From: Chitinophagaceae bacterium
Lineage (GTDB): Bacteria; Bacteroidota; Bacteroidia; Chitinophagales; Chitinophagaceae
Direction of reading: 5' to 3'
Length of the DNA: 64,000 nucleotides
Assembly: GCA_016703625.1 (NCBI GenBank)
Contig: JADJBP010000007.1
Location: 186,001 to 250,000, forward strand
How positions within the stretch are numbered: position 1 is the stretch's first letter; every line of letters starts with the position of its first letter. Below are positions 39,272 to 49,900 of this stretch, in pieces. The notes under the pieces are model-generated. The model was not told the DNA's origin. It saw only the letters and a program-made list of their open reading frames with translations, and did not search any database. A program made the translations under genes and the position numbers.

Positions 39272-41347
39272 ATGAATGCAATAAAATATTTCTTCAGCGC
39301 CTGTTGCCTTTTACTGGTAATGGGTAGCTGTACAAAAACTATTAACGAAGACCTGTCATTTGTAGACGCTGCCGCTGCACCTGATAAACTTTCGGTATTA
39401 TTCGATATCACACAGGATAATTCGGGCCTGGTAACGATAACGCCTAATGGCGAAGGTGCAATATATTATCTTGTGTATTATGGTGATGCCACCACCACGC
39501 CGGTTAATATTGCAGCAGGAAAAAATACAACACATGTTTATGCAGAAGGCGAATATAATGTGAAGATCGTTGGTCATGCAGTTAACGGAAAAACAACCGA
39601 ACTGGTACAGAAACTGACCGTGTCTTTCCGTGCGCCGGAAAACCTGGTGGTCAACCTGGCTATTGACGGAGTAAATAATTTTAAACTGAATGTTTCTGCC
39701 ACTGCTTTGTATGAAACTTTCTTTAAAGTATTCTGGGGCGATGTTGCCAATGAGCCAGGCCAGTCTTTTTTAGAAGGGCAAACGGTAAGTCATATATATT
39801 CAGCTGTTGGCACCTATACCGTCAGGGTAGTGGCATACAGCGGCGGTGCAGCAACCACCACGTATACCACTATAGTTAATATTGTAGATCCCGTTTTAAT
39901 ACCAATAACCTTCGAGTCTCCTACAGTTGATTATACATTTACCAATTTTGGTGGTGGTGTTTCAACAAAAATTGCCAACCCGCAGATGAATGGCATTAAT
40001 ACCAGTGCCAATGTTGCACGTATGGTAAAAAATGCACCTGAAGTTTGGGCAGGCAGTTTTATAACTGTTGGTACACCAATTGATTTTTCAGCAAATAAAG
40101 TTTTCCGGATGAAAGTTTTTTCTCCCAGGGTAGGGGCAAAAGTTTTGCTTAAGGTAGAAAACCTGACCAACGGGGGAATATTTTTTGAAAAGGAAGTACT
40201 TACAACTATGGCAAATGCCTGGGAAGATATGGCATTCGATTTCAGGGCTATAAACACAGGCAATACCTATCAAAAAGTGGTTTTGATATTTGACCTGGGA
40301 ACTGCAGGTGACGGTTCAGCCAATTTTACCTGGCTGTTTGATGACATCAGGCTTACCAACCAGATGCCGGTAAGTTTACTGGCTTTGCCGGTTACTTTTG
40401 ACCTGGCTGGTGTGAATTACGAGGTTACCGATTTTGGTGGTAACATGAGTGAGGCTGCAACAGATCCGGGCAACGCAGCAAATAATGTAAAGAAAACAAC
40501 CAAAACCGCCGGTGCCGAAACCTGGGCCGGTACAACAATTGGTGCAGGTTTTACAGCGCCTGTTCCTTTTACTGCAACCCAAACACAAATGAGCATCAGG
40601 GTTTATTCACCTGCTGCCGGTATTCGTATAAGGTTAAAAGTGGAGGACCGCAACAATAATACAAGATCGGTAGAAACGGAAGCCATGACACAGGCTGCCA
40701 ATACCTGGGAAACCCTGGTATTTGATTTTGCAAATCAATCTTCAGGAACAGCTGCCATGAACCTGACTTACACATACAATATGGCTTCGGTGTTCTTTGA
40801 TTTTGGGAATACCGGAACCGGTAGTGTATTTTATTGGGATGATGTGACATTCCTGGCAACAAACGTAATACCCAATTACCTGGCACTGCCCATCACTTTC
40901 CAGAGCACCACGTATCCATATAATTTTGTAAATTTTGGTGGTGCCAATGCAACGGTTGCCGACAACCCCAATCCATCAGGTATCAATACCAGCACTAAAG
41001 TTGGCAGAATGGTAAAAGGTGCACCCGAAGTTTGGGCAGGCAGTTTTTTAGAACTGGTAAACCCGATCAATTTCACGGTACAGCGTACATTTAAAGTAAA
41101 AGTATATTCACCAAGGGTGGGAGCAAGGCTGCTGTTAAAAGTAGAGAATGCAACCAACGGTGCTCAGAGCTTCGAAAGGGAAGCCACAACCACAACAGCC
41201 AATACCTGGGAGGAGTTGACCTTTGATTTTTCAGCCATTAACCTGGGCTTTTCTTACTCGAAGGTCGTGTTCATTTTTGACCTGGGTACGGCCGGGGACG
41301 GATCGCCAAACTTTACCTTTTATTTTGATGACATCACACTTAATTAA
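39272..41347 (+). CDS. PUL surface lipoprotein with PKD domains and three repeated binding-like modules
   Basis: The 691-residue protein has a lipoprotein signal (LLVMGSC). Residues about 30-120 and 120-205 are PKD-like (FDITQDNSGLVTITPNG, then VGTYTVRVVAY). Three modules of about 150 residues follow (about 210-365, 372-530, 540-691). Modules 1 and 3 share APEVWAGSF, SPRVGA, LLLKVEN or VLLKVEN, and FDLGTAGDGS; module 2 is more diverged (AETWAGTTIG, FDFGNTGTGS). The pattern fits jelly-roll carbohydrate-binding modules. There is no catalytic signature. Between SusD and GH16, it most likely captures glucan at the cell surface. It is intact, although its neighbours are not. Confidence 0.8.
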   Translation: MNAIKYFFSACCLLLVMGSCTKTINEDLSFVDAAAAPDKLSVLFDITQDNSGLVTITPNGEGAIYYLVYYGDATTTPVNIAAGKNTTHVYAEGEYNVKIVGHAVNGKTTELVQKLTVSFRAPENLVVNLAIDGVNNFKLNVSATALYETFFKVFWGDVANEPGQSFLEGQTVSHIYSAVGTYTVRVVAYSGGAATTTYTTIVNIVDPVLIPITFESPTVDYTFTNFGGGVSTKIANPQMNGINTSANVARMVKNAPEVWAGSFITVGTPIDFSANKVFRMKVFSPRVGAKVLLKVENLTNGGIFFEKEVLTTMANAWEDMAFDFRAINTGNTYQKVVLIFDLGTAGDGSANFTWLFDDIRLTNQMPVSLLALPVTFDLAGVNYEVTDFGGNMSEAATDPGNAANNVKKTTKTAGAETWAGTTIGAGFTAPVPFTATQTQMSIRVYSPAAGIRIRLKVEDRNNNTRSVETEAMTQAANTWETLVFDFANQSSGTAAMNLTYTYNMASVFFDFGNTGTGSVFYWDDVTFLATNVIPNYLALPITFQSTTYPYNFVNFGGANATVADNPNPSGINTSTKVGRMVKGAPEVWAGSFLELVNPINFTVQRTFKVKVYSPRVGARLLLKVENATNGAQSFEREATTTTANTWEELTFDFSAINLGFSYSKVVFIFDLGTAGDGSPNFTFYFDDITLN
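39902..41344 (+). repeat. Triplicated module inside the PKD/CBM-like lipoprotein gene
   Basis: Three units (about 39902-40350, 40387-40857 and 40888-41344) encode related domains. Units 1 and 3 are close at DNA level: the 20-mer GAAGTTTGGGCAGGCAGTTT occurs at 40040-40059 and 41027-41046. Unit 2 is diverged, so the duplication of 1 and 3 is more recent or has been kept alike by gene conversion. Confidence 0.75.
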
Positions 41348-41364
41348 TTAAAAATATCAAGATC

Positions 41365-42261
41365 ATGATAACGATTAAAAAATCATTCATTGCGTTTTTC
41401 CTGCTGGGCATGATTTTCAGCAGCTGTAAAAAAGCCGAATATTCAATTGGGGATATTATAACGCCAACCAACCTGGCCATGACCACTGTGGTAGTTGGAA
41501 CAGATGTGGCAAATCCGTTTGGTAATGGAACCGGCAAAGTAGATATTACGGTAACTGCAGACAATGCACTTTCTTATAAAATAGATTTTGGTGATGGTAC
41601 TGCACCACAAATGGTTCCAACAGGGATCATTCAATACCGTTATGGAAGCCCCGGTACAGCTGAATATAATGTTACCGTAAATGCGATTGGCACTGCAGGC
41701 GTTATGAGTACGCTTACCAAAAAAGTAAAAGTGTTTGTTAACTTCCAGATACCTGCAACGATCCTGGCAAAACTCACCAATGGTTCATCAAAAGTGTGGC
41801 AAACCGATCATGATGCTCCCGGGCATTTTGGAGTAGGTCCTAATACCGAGTTTGCTCCCATCTGGTATTCAGCATCGCCCAATTCAAGAGAAGCCTGTGC
41901 ATATGATGATGATATCACTTTTTCCAAAGATGCCAATGATAATGTAAAGATGTCAATAGATAATAAAGGTGCATCATTTTCCATTGGGGCCGCAACGGCC
42001 TTTTATGGTTTTGCCGGCGGAGATGGTTGTTATGCCATTAATACCGGAGGTTTAAGATCACTGATCTTTATGGATGCAACATCAAATTCCACACCTGCGC
42101 AATCTACAAGGATACAATTTACTGTTCCGGGTAATGGCATCATCAATTTTGGAACCGGTGGAACTACCTACGAGATATTATCCATTACCGACACTCAAAT
42201 GCACCTGCGCAATATCGGTGTAGATGGTAACTCCTGGTATCAAAAACTAATTAAAAAATAA
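41365..42261 (+). CDS. PKD-domain lipoprotein of the PUL
   Basis: The 298-residue protein starts with a lipoprotein signal (FFLLGMIFSSC). Residues about 30-125 are a PKD domain (YKIDFGDGTAPQMVPTGIIQYRYGSPGTAEYNVTV). Residues about 130-298 form a domain with KVWQTDHDAPGHFGVGPNTEFAPIWYSASPNSREACAYDDDITF and the final WYQKLIKK, a pattern seen in PUL-encoded surface proteins near GH16 enzymes. Function is inferred: glucan binding in the SusE/F position. The stop codon overlaps the GH16 start by one base (TAATG), so the two are translationally coupled. Confidence 0.78.
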   Translation: MITIKKSFIAFFLLGMIFSSCKKAEYSIGDIITPTNLAMTTVVVGTDVANPFGNGTGKVDITVTADNALSYKIDFGDGTAPQMVPTGIIQYRYGSPGTAEYNVTVNAIGTAGVMSTLTKKVKVFVNFQIPATILAKLTNGSSKVWQTDHDAPGHFGVGPNTEFAPIWYSASPNSREACAYDDDITFSKDANDNVKMSIDNKGASFSIGAATAFYGFAGGDGCYAINTGGLRSLIFMDATSNSTPAQSTRIQFTVPGNGIINFGTGGTTYEILSITDTQMHLRNIGVDGNSWYQKLIKK

Positions 42262-43328
42262 TGGAAATGACAATAGCAAAACACTCAGCCATTATGGCTT
42301 TCCTTTTCATTATCTTATTAAGCTGCAGTAAAGGAAGCTCAGGTAACGGCAGTGGTACTACGCAAACAGCCCCATCCAACCTGGTGGTTACGGCTACACC
42401 AAGCAGCGATGGCAGTGGTAATGTTGCATTTACTGCCACGGCTACCAATGCCGTAACCTATATTTATGAGTTTGGCAATGGTATTATTCAAACGGTGCCG
42501 GGCGGCCTGATCACTTACCAATACACTACTGTTGGTAATATAACCTACACTGTAAATGTTACAGCAAAAAGCAGTTCAGGGTTAACGATCAGCAAGTCAA
42601 TACAGGTAACGGTGAATACGGCTGGCGGCGGCTCACCAACACTGGTATTCAGTGATGAGTTCAATGCCGATGGCGCACCTGACCCAAACAAATGGGGATA
42701 CGAAATTGGAACAGGCAGTGCAGGCTGGGGAAACAATGAATTACAATATTATACCAGCCGGCCCGAAAATGCCATTGTACAGGGAGGGGTATTAAAAATT
42801 AAAGCCCTTAAGGAAAACTATATGGGCAGCGCTTATACCTCGGCCCGTTTATTATCAAAGGGTAAATATTCTTTTAAGTATGGCAGGATAGAGGTGAGGG
42901 CTAAATTCCCAACAGGTGTGGGTACCTGGCCTGCCGCCTGGATGCTGGGAGATAATATTGGTGCAGTAGGCTGGCCGGCCTGTGGCGAAATTGATATTGT
43001 AGAGCATTTGGGCAGGGAACTGAATAAGATCTATGGTACACTGCATTATCCCGGCCGTTCTGGCGGCAATGCCGATGGCGCTACCATTATGATACCGGAT
43101 GCTACAACGGCATTTCACACCTATGCGGTAGAGTGGTCGGCAACATCCATAAAAATTTATGTGGATACACAGTTGTATCATACGGTAGCCAATTCAGCAG
43201 CCATTCCGTTTAACCAGAACTTTTTTATCTTATTAAATATGGCCATGGGCGGCAATTTTGGCGGACCGGTAGATCCTGCATTTACCAATGCAACTTTTGA
43301 GATTGATTATATAAGAGTGTATCAATAA
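42261..43328 (+). CDS. GH16 family endo-beta-1,3-glucanase (laminarinase-like) lipoprotein
   Basis: The 355-residue protein has a lipoprotein signal (FIILLSC), a PKD domain (about 38-120) and a GH16 catalytic domain (about 127-355). The catalytic motif is GEIDIVEHLG with E243 (nucleophile), D245 and E248 (acid/base). Other GH16_3-type features are FSDEFN, KWGYEIGTGSAGWGNNELQYYTSRPENA and WPAAWMLGDN, with FFILLNMAMGGNFGG near the end. Such enzymes usually cut beta-1,3-glucans such as laminarin; agarase and carrageenase signatures are not seen. It is intact. A possible attenuator or terminator lies between it and the GH3 gene. Confidence 0.92.
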   Translation: MEMTIAKHSAIMAFLFIILLSCSKGSSGNGSGTTQTAPSNLVVTATPSSDGSGNVAFTATATNAVTYIYEFGNGIIQTVPGGLITYQYTTVGNITYTVNVTAKSSSGLTISKSIQVTVNTAGGGSPTLVFSDEFNADGAPDPNKWGYEIGTGSAGWGNNELQYYTSRPENAIVQGGVLKIKALKENYMGSAYTSARLLSKGKYSFKYGRIEVRAKFPTGVGTWPAAWMLGDNIGAVGWPACGEIDIVEHLGRELNKIYGTLHYPGRSGGNADGATIMIPDATTAFHTYAVEWSATSIKIYVDTQLYHTVANSAAIPFNQNFFILLNMAMGGNFGGPVDPAFTNATFEIDYIRVYQ

Positions 43329-43454
43329 AAAGGATCATTTTTTTGGACTGTCAGCCTGGTCATGATCTGATAATGGGCTTAAAATTAAATAAGCGTTGAT
43401 TACTGCATGAGTTAGTTATTAGCAGTTAGTTTTCTCATGAAGCAATCGTTATTA

Positions 43455-43503
43455 AGCGGATCGTATTCACTTATCCAGGTAGATACCTCCGCTTTTTTTT
43501 TAA
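43455..43503 (+). terminator. Putative terminator or attenuator between GH16 and GH3
   Basis: AAGCGGA (43455-43461) pairs with TCCGCTT (43489-43495) around a 27-nt loop, followed directly by a T run. It is positioned to reduce read-through into the GH3 gene. Confidence 0.5.
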
Positions 43504-43528
43504 CTTTTTTCAGATTCAAACAATTTTA

Positions 43529-45821
43529 ATGATAAAGATGATATCCAAAATAACCCGACTTGCCGCGTTTGCTTTTTTACTGACTCTCCAGTTTGCAGTT
43601 CAGGCACAAAACAATATAAAGGAGCCATTTACTATAGAAGATAAAATAAAAGCGCTGCTGCAGAAAATGACCCTCGAAGAAAAATAGGGCAGATGAACCA
43701 GTACAATGGCTTTTGGGAAATAACAGGCCCGGCACCCGCAGCCGGTGATGCAAAAAAAAAATACGATCACGTGCGCAAAGGGCTGGTTGGCGCTGTGTTA
43801 AACGTAAAAGGCACAGCCAATGTGCGCAGGCTGCAGGAGATCGCTGTAAAAGAAATAAGGCTTGGAATCCCATTGCTGTTTGGGTACGATGTTGTTCACG
43901 GGCATAAAACCCTTTTTCCCATACCCTTGGGTGAAGCTGCCAGCTGGGACCTGGAATCTATTGAAAGATCGGCCCGTATTGCTGCCATTGAAGCATCTGC
44001 AGCAGGCATTAACTGGACCTTTGCACCCATGGTGGATATAAGCCGTGATGCCCGGTGGGGAAGGGTTATGGAAGGAGCTGGGGAAGATACATACCTGGGT
44101 ACAAAAATAGGGATTGCCCGTATCAAAGGTTTCCAGGGTGATGACCTTTCTGCCAATAATACCATTGCCGCCACGGCCAAACATTTTGCAGGCTATGGCT
44201 TTGCAGAAGCAGGCAGAGATTACAATACCGTAGATGTGGGTACTTCAACCATCTATAATATCATATTACCTCCCTTTAAAGCAGCGGTAGATGCCGGTGT
44301 GCTAACCGTGATGAATTCATTCAATATCCTTAATGGTATACCGGCAACGGCTAACCGTTTTCTGCAGCGGGATATTTTAAAGGATAAATGGGATTTTAAG
44401 GGATTTGTAGTTTCCGACTGGGGTTCAGGCATGGAAATGATCGATCACGGTTTTGCCAAAGACCTGGAACAGGTGGCAGAACTTTCTGCAAATGCCGGGA
44501 GTGATATGGATATGGAATCATACGCCTATGTAGCTTACCTGAAAGAAATGGTAGAAACAGGGAAAGTAGATATTAAAACAGTGGATGATGCTGTAAAGCG
44601 CATATTAAGGGTAAAATTTAAACTTGGTTTATTTGATGATCCTTATAAATACTGCGATGCAGCCTTTGAAAAAGAACTTATTTACAACCCGGCACATGCT
44701 GTAGCTGCGTTGGATGTGGCCAAAAAATCAATAGTTTTATTAAAGAACACTCCAGTAAAAATCAATGGGAGGCCTTTGTTGCCACTGAAAAAAAAACAAC
44801 AGAAAATCGCTGTTATAGGCGCCCTTGCAGATGATAAAACAGTCCACTCGGAAGCTGGCGCATTGGCAGCGATGATAATACTGCCGTTTCGGTAATGGAA
44901 GGACTTAAAAAATATACATCAGCCATTACCTATGCCAAAGGTGCCGACCTGGTAATTGGAAAAACCGATTTTATAAACGAAGTAAAAATAAATGAAACCG
45001 ATACAAGCGGGTTTAAAGCAGCCGTTCAATTGGCCAGGAATTCAGATATGGTAATCATGGTGTTAGGCGAACATGGTTTTCAAAGCGGGGAGGGCCGGAG
45101 CCGGACAAAATTAGGCCTGCCCGGCGTACAGCAGCAGCTTTTGGAAGCGGTATATGCGGTGAATAAGAACCTGGTACTTGTACTGATGAATGGCAGGCCG
45201 CTAACCATTAACTGGGCCCAGGAAAATATACCTGCCATTGTAGAAACATGGCAATTGGGCAGCCAGACCGGCAATGCCATAGCAGAAGTGCTTTTTGGCG
45301 ATCACAACCCAGCGGGCAAGTTGCCGATGACATTTCCACGCAGTGTAGGACAGGTGCCCATTTACTATAATCATTACAGTACGGGCCGCCCCGGGCCAAA
45401 ACCCGAAGTTTTCTGGAGTCACTATACCGATGAAAGCAATAAACCCCTTTATCCATTTGGATTTGGGCTTAGCTATACCAGTTTTGCATACAGTGATCTC
45501 CGCATCAACAGCAGCAACCCGGCCAAGATCACGGTAACGGTTACTGTAAAAAATACCGGCAGCCTGGTAGGCACTGAGGTAAGCCAGTTATATATCCGGG
45601 ATAAGATCGCATCCGTGGTAAGGCCGGTAAAAGAATTAAAAGGATTCAGCAGGTTCAGTTTAAAAGCCGGCGAAAGTAGAAGCATTGAATTTGTATTAAC
45701 CCCGGCAGAACTAGGTTTCTATGACAATAACGGAAATTTTATAACAGAGCCCGGCGATTTTGATATTATGGTAGGTACAAATTCGGAAGAGGGTTTAAAA
45801 GGAAGCTTTACGCTTAAATAA
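43529..45821 (+). CDS. GH3 family beta-glucosidase (BglX-like), two frameshifts
   Basis: The start at 43529 (MIKMISKITRLAAFAFLLTLQFAVQAQ) is a signal peptide. An A is missing near 43685 (MTLEEK then GQMNQYNGFW), and a second indel near 44845 is repaired by PLGSWRIGSDDNTAVSVMEG. The N-terminal TIM barrel has FGYDVVHGHKTLFPIPLGEAASWD, TAKHFAGYGFAEAGRDYN and GFVVSDWGSG with the nucleophile Asp (codon 44416-44418). The C-terminal domain has HNPAGKLPMTFPRSVGQVPIYYNH and an Fn3-like end (YPFGFGLSYTSF). Total is about 764 residues, normal for periplasmic BglX-type enzymes. It would hydrolyse oligosaccharides released by the GH16. Confidence 0.93.
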
Positions 45822-45991
45822 TAGGAATCATCTATTCTCATTTGTTCAATTATCTATTCAATCGCTGTTCATTATTACTCCAGTGTGGCAGGGGAAAGAA
45901 AAAAGAAAATGCAAGCCTGCTGTGGGCAAGGATTAGCACCTGTTTAACATAAAATTGGTTTGTCGCGGGCTTTCTCGTGGTCGGGGAGCGT

Positions 45992-46039
<48 letters not shown>

Positions 46040-46243
46040 TATGATTATAGGCATTTAGTTGATTGCCACGGCTTAACAGTTGAGGCGCGCGCCCCTTTTT
46101 TCTTAAATACATTCACAGCCCACGCTGCGCAGCAAACCTGCTTTAACATAACGCAAGTACATTATAGGTAAAACAGAATACAAATTATTGATATTATACT
46201 CTTAACACTTAAGCATTATCCTTCACATATATTAAAAACAAAA

Positions 46244-46274
46244 ACGCCAGCATTCGTTTAACCGAAGCTGGCGT
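46244..46274 (-). terminator. Intrinsic terminator for the minus-strand gene at 46299
   Basis: ACGCCAGC (46244-46251) pairs with GCTGGCGT (46267-46274), extended by TTCG/CGAA around a bulge. On the minus strand it is followed by GTTTTTGTTTTTAA. Confidence 0.82.
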
Positions 46275-46298
46275 AATTCATTTTATAGAAAATATTTT

Positions 46299-46808
46299 TT
46301 ATTTGGAAACCGTCAGATCAATTTCCATACTGTTTTGTTGCAAATAACTCAACAGGTCACTCTTGCTGAACGGGCTCACTTTTTTGATGTTGATAGTGCC
46401 TGTAAGTTCCTTAAAATGCCTGGTACGGTTGGTAACAAAAAGTCCGTTGAGTGTAGATTCTGAACCCTGGCTGGCAAGGTCAAGTACATTTAACTGCAAT
46501 ACTTCCTTATATGGCGCCATGGGATAATTATTGTCAAGCAGTTTGGCATCCTGTAGTACGATCTTGCCATCTTTGGCAATACGAACATTAAGCTTTTTAA
46601 CGCCGTAGTATTTTTTATCATCGATCACGAACCAGGTATGGGAATATGCCGTGATCTTTCCTTTTTCTTTGCTTATAACGATCTCATAATCAAGTGATTG
46701 TTTTGAAACCTCGTTGATCATGGTTCCTTTCCAGAGGCCGGTTATATCCTGGCATAAAACAAATAACGGGCAGCATATAGCTACAATTAAGGGTACAAAA
46801 TATTTCAT
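46299..46808 (-). CDS. Conserved secreted protein of unknown function
   Basis: I choose the ATG at 46808 because it gives a signal peptide (MKYFVPLIVAICCPLFVLCQ); the upstream ATG at 46859 adds 17 non-hydrophobic residues. The mature protein, about 150 residues, starts DITGLWKGTMINEVSKQSLDYEIVISKEKGKITAYSHTWFVIDDKKYYGVK, a pattern I associate with a family common in Chitinophagaceae whose fold may be lipocalin-like beta-barrel (the GLWKG motif near the N-terminus is suggestive). No enzymatic residues stand out. It is a single gene with its own terminator, divergent from the amidohydrolase. Confidence 0.72.
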   Translation of the reverse strand: MKYFVPLIVAICCPLFVLCQDITGLWKGTMINEVSKQSLDYEIVISKEKGKITAYSHTWFVIDDKKYYGVKKLNVRIAKDGKIVLQDAKLLDNNYPMAPYKEVLQLNVLDLASQGSESTLNGLFVTNRTRHFKELTGTINIKKVSPFSKSDLLSYLQQNSMEIDLTVSK

Positions 46809-46985
46809 AGTTTGGGTTTTAGAAGGTAATTGGCCACTATAACGTATAACGTTTACCATTTATTTTAAATAATCATATTTATTTTGAGGTATGAGGCCTT
46901 CCCTTTTCCTTATTTTAAGCTACCAATGAACATATAATGTGTTTTACTTTTCAAGTATTCATTAACTTTCGAAAAAATTAACAGC

Positions 46986-49900
46986 ATGATCATAAAAAAT
47001 GCATTTGTATTACTTGTCTCCTTTTTTATATCCGGTTTACTGATGGCACAGGATAAAAAAGAACCAAAAATATGGGATGTGAACAATCCCGAAGGGAATT
47101 ATAAAGAAGTGAATTTTACGGTCAGTGAAGGCACCTGGATGAACCTTGATGTTTCGCCGGACGGATCAACAATCATTTTTGACCTGCTGGGCGATATTTA
47201 TACCATGCCGGCAACCGGTGGCATAGCGACCTTATTAAGAAGCGGACATGCATTTGAAGTGCAGCCACGCTTTAGCCCCGATGGTAAAAAAATACTGTTT
47301 ACATCAGATGCCGGTGGCGGCGATAATATCTGGGTGATGAACAGGGATGGAAGCAAACCAGCCCAGGTGACCAAAGAAAGTTTCCGCTTACTCAATAACG
47401 GTACCTGGAGCCCGGATGGAGAATATATTGTAGCCCGTAAACACTTTACCAGCACCCGTTCGATAGGCGCCGGTGAAATGTGGTTATACCATATCAGCGG
47501 TGGTGGCGGGTTACAGCTCACGGTACGCAAGAACGATCAGCAGGATGTGAATGAACCCGTTTTTTCGCCGGACGGCCGTTATGTGTATTTCAGTGAAGAC
47601 ATGTACCCCGGCGGTTTTTTCCAGTACAATAAAGATCCCAACAACCAGATATTTGTGATCAAACAATTTGACCGCGAAAAAGGAACAACCGAAACCGTTA
47701 CCGGTGGCCCGGGAGGCGCCGTTCGCCCGCAAATTTCGCATGACGGCAAATGGATGGCATTTATAAAAAGGGTAAGAACAAAAACGGTGTTGTATATACG
47801 CAACCTGGCCACTTCCGAAGAATTGCCCCTGCTCGACAACCTCAGCAAGGACTAGCAGGAAGCCTGGACAGTTTTTGGTAGTTATACCGGCTATGCATTT
47901 ACGCCTGATGATCAACACATCATTATCTGGAGCAACGGCAAGATCATTAAAGTGGATGTGAACGGCGCCAACAAAGCAACCAATATTCCATTTACCTGCA
48001 ACGTAAAGCAACGCATATACGAAGTACCCCGCTTTCAGCAGGAACTGAACCCCGAAACCTTTACAGACCACGTGATCAGGAATGCCACCACATCGCCCGA
48101 TGGCAAAACCATTGTATTTAATGCAGCCGGGTATTTATGGAAAAAATCGTTGCCCAACGGCAAACCCGAAAGGCTGATCAGCAGCAATGATCCGGCTTAC
48201 CGCAATGCAGGTTTTGAATTTGAACCTGCTTTTTCGGCCGATGGAAAATCGATACTTTTTGTAACCTGGAATGATACATTGACCGGTGCCATTTATAAAT
48301 TGCCATTACAGCCAAACAGTAAACCTGTAAAACTAACAGCAGCAAAAGGCATATACCGGATGCCCTCTTTTTCACCGGATGGAAAATGGATCGTGTTCCG
48401 GAAAGAAGGCGGCAGCAATACCATGGGTTCGGGATATACTGCAAAACCGGGCATTTATACCATGGCCGCCGATGGCAGCAATGAAAATTTTGTAACCGAC
48501 CGTGGAGATATGCCCCGCTTTAACAACAGCAGCGATCGTATCTTTTACCAGGTTGGCGGCGGTATGAACACTAATTATGCAAGCAATAAACCTGATGGCC
48601 GTGATGAACGCATTCACCTGAAAAGCATGTACGGCGGGCAGTTTACGGTTTCACCCGATGAAAAAATGGGTCGCCTTCCAGGACCTGTACAAGGTGTATA
48701 TAGCCAGTTTTCCAAAACAGGCAGAACAATTGACCTGGGCAGCGGCACCAAAGATTTTCCGGTAAAAATTGTAAGTAAGGATGCCGGAACCAACCTGCAC
48801 TGGAGCGCAGATAATAAAACACTGCACTACACTTTGGGCAGCCAGTATTTCAGTATCCCGCTTGAAGAAAGGTTTTCATTTATTGCCGGCATTGCCGATT
48901 CGGTTTTTATAGTGCCGGAAAAAGGAATAGAGATCGGGCTTCAGTTAAAAGCGGATAAGCCTTCGGGTACGATCGCTTTTACCAATGCCAGGATCATTAC
49001 CATGAGTGGAAATGAAGTGATCGAGAACGGTACCCTGGTCGTTGAATCGAATATGATCAAAGCTGTCGGCAGATCCGGCGACATAACCATACCGGCAGGC
49101 GCCAAACAAATTGATTGTAATGGTAAAACGATCATGCCTGGTTTTATTGATGCACATGCACATGGAAATCATTTCCGCAGCGGGCTGGTACCCCAGAAAC
49201 AATGGCCCTATTATGCCAACCTGGCCTATGGTGTTACTACCATGCACGACCCCTCAGCCAACAGTGAGTTTGTTTTTGGATTAAGCGAACTGGTAAAGAC
49301 CGGCGATGTGATCGGGCCCCGCATATTCAGTACCGGTACCATTTTATACGGCGCCGAAGGTGGTTTTAAAGTGGTGATCAATAATATTGATGATGCAAGA
49401 AGTGCTTTAAGAAGAATAAAAGCGCTGGGCGGATTTTCGGTAAAAAGTTATAACCAGCCCCGCCGTGAACAACGCCAGATGGTAATGCAGGCGGCACGTG
49501 AATTAAATATGGAAGTGGTGCCCGAAGGCGGTTCCTTCTTTTACCACAATGTGAGTATGATACTCGATGGCCATACAACCATAGAACACAATATGCCGGT
49601 AGCCCCTTTATATAATGATGTGGTAGAACTCTGGAAGAACAGTAAAACAGCGTATACCCCTACCCTTATCGTTAACTATGGTGGCCTGAACGGTGAATTT
49701 TATTTTTACCAGCACAGCAATGTCTGGGAAAAAGAAAGGCTCATGCGTTTTACACCCAGGGCTGTGATTGATACCCGCAGCAGGCACCGTATCATGGCGC
49801 CCGAAGATGAATATGTGAATGGCCATATCCTGGTTTCAAAAAGTTTAAAAAAACTGGCCGATGAAGGGGTAACCGTCAATATGGGTGCACACGGACAACT

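Noticed and set aside
39902..41344. Long DNA repeats as a mobile element or CRISPR.
   Set aside because: The repeats are in frame inside one gene and encode related protein modules.
46040..46160. An integron attC-like site near GCTTAACA and TAACATAACGC words.
   Set aside because: The words are only loosely similar to attC core sites, no integrase or cassette is nearby and the flank is damaged by the G run.
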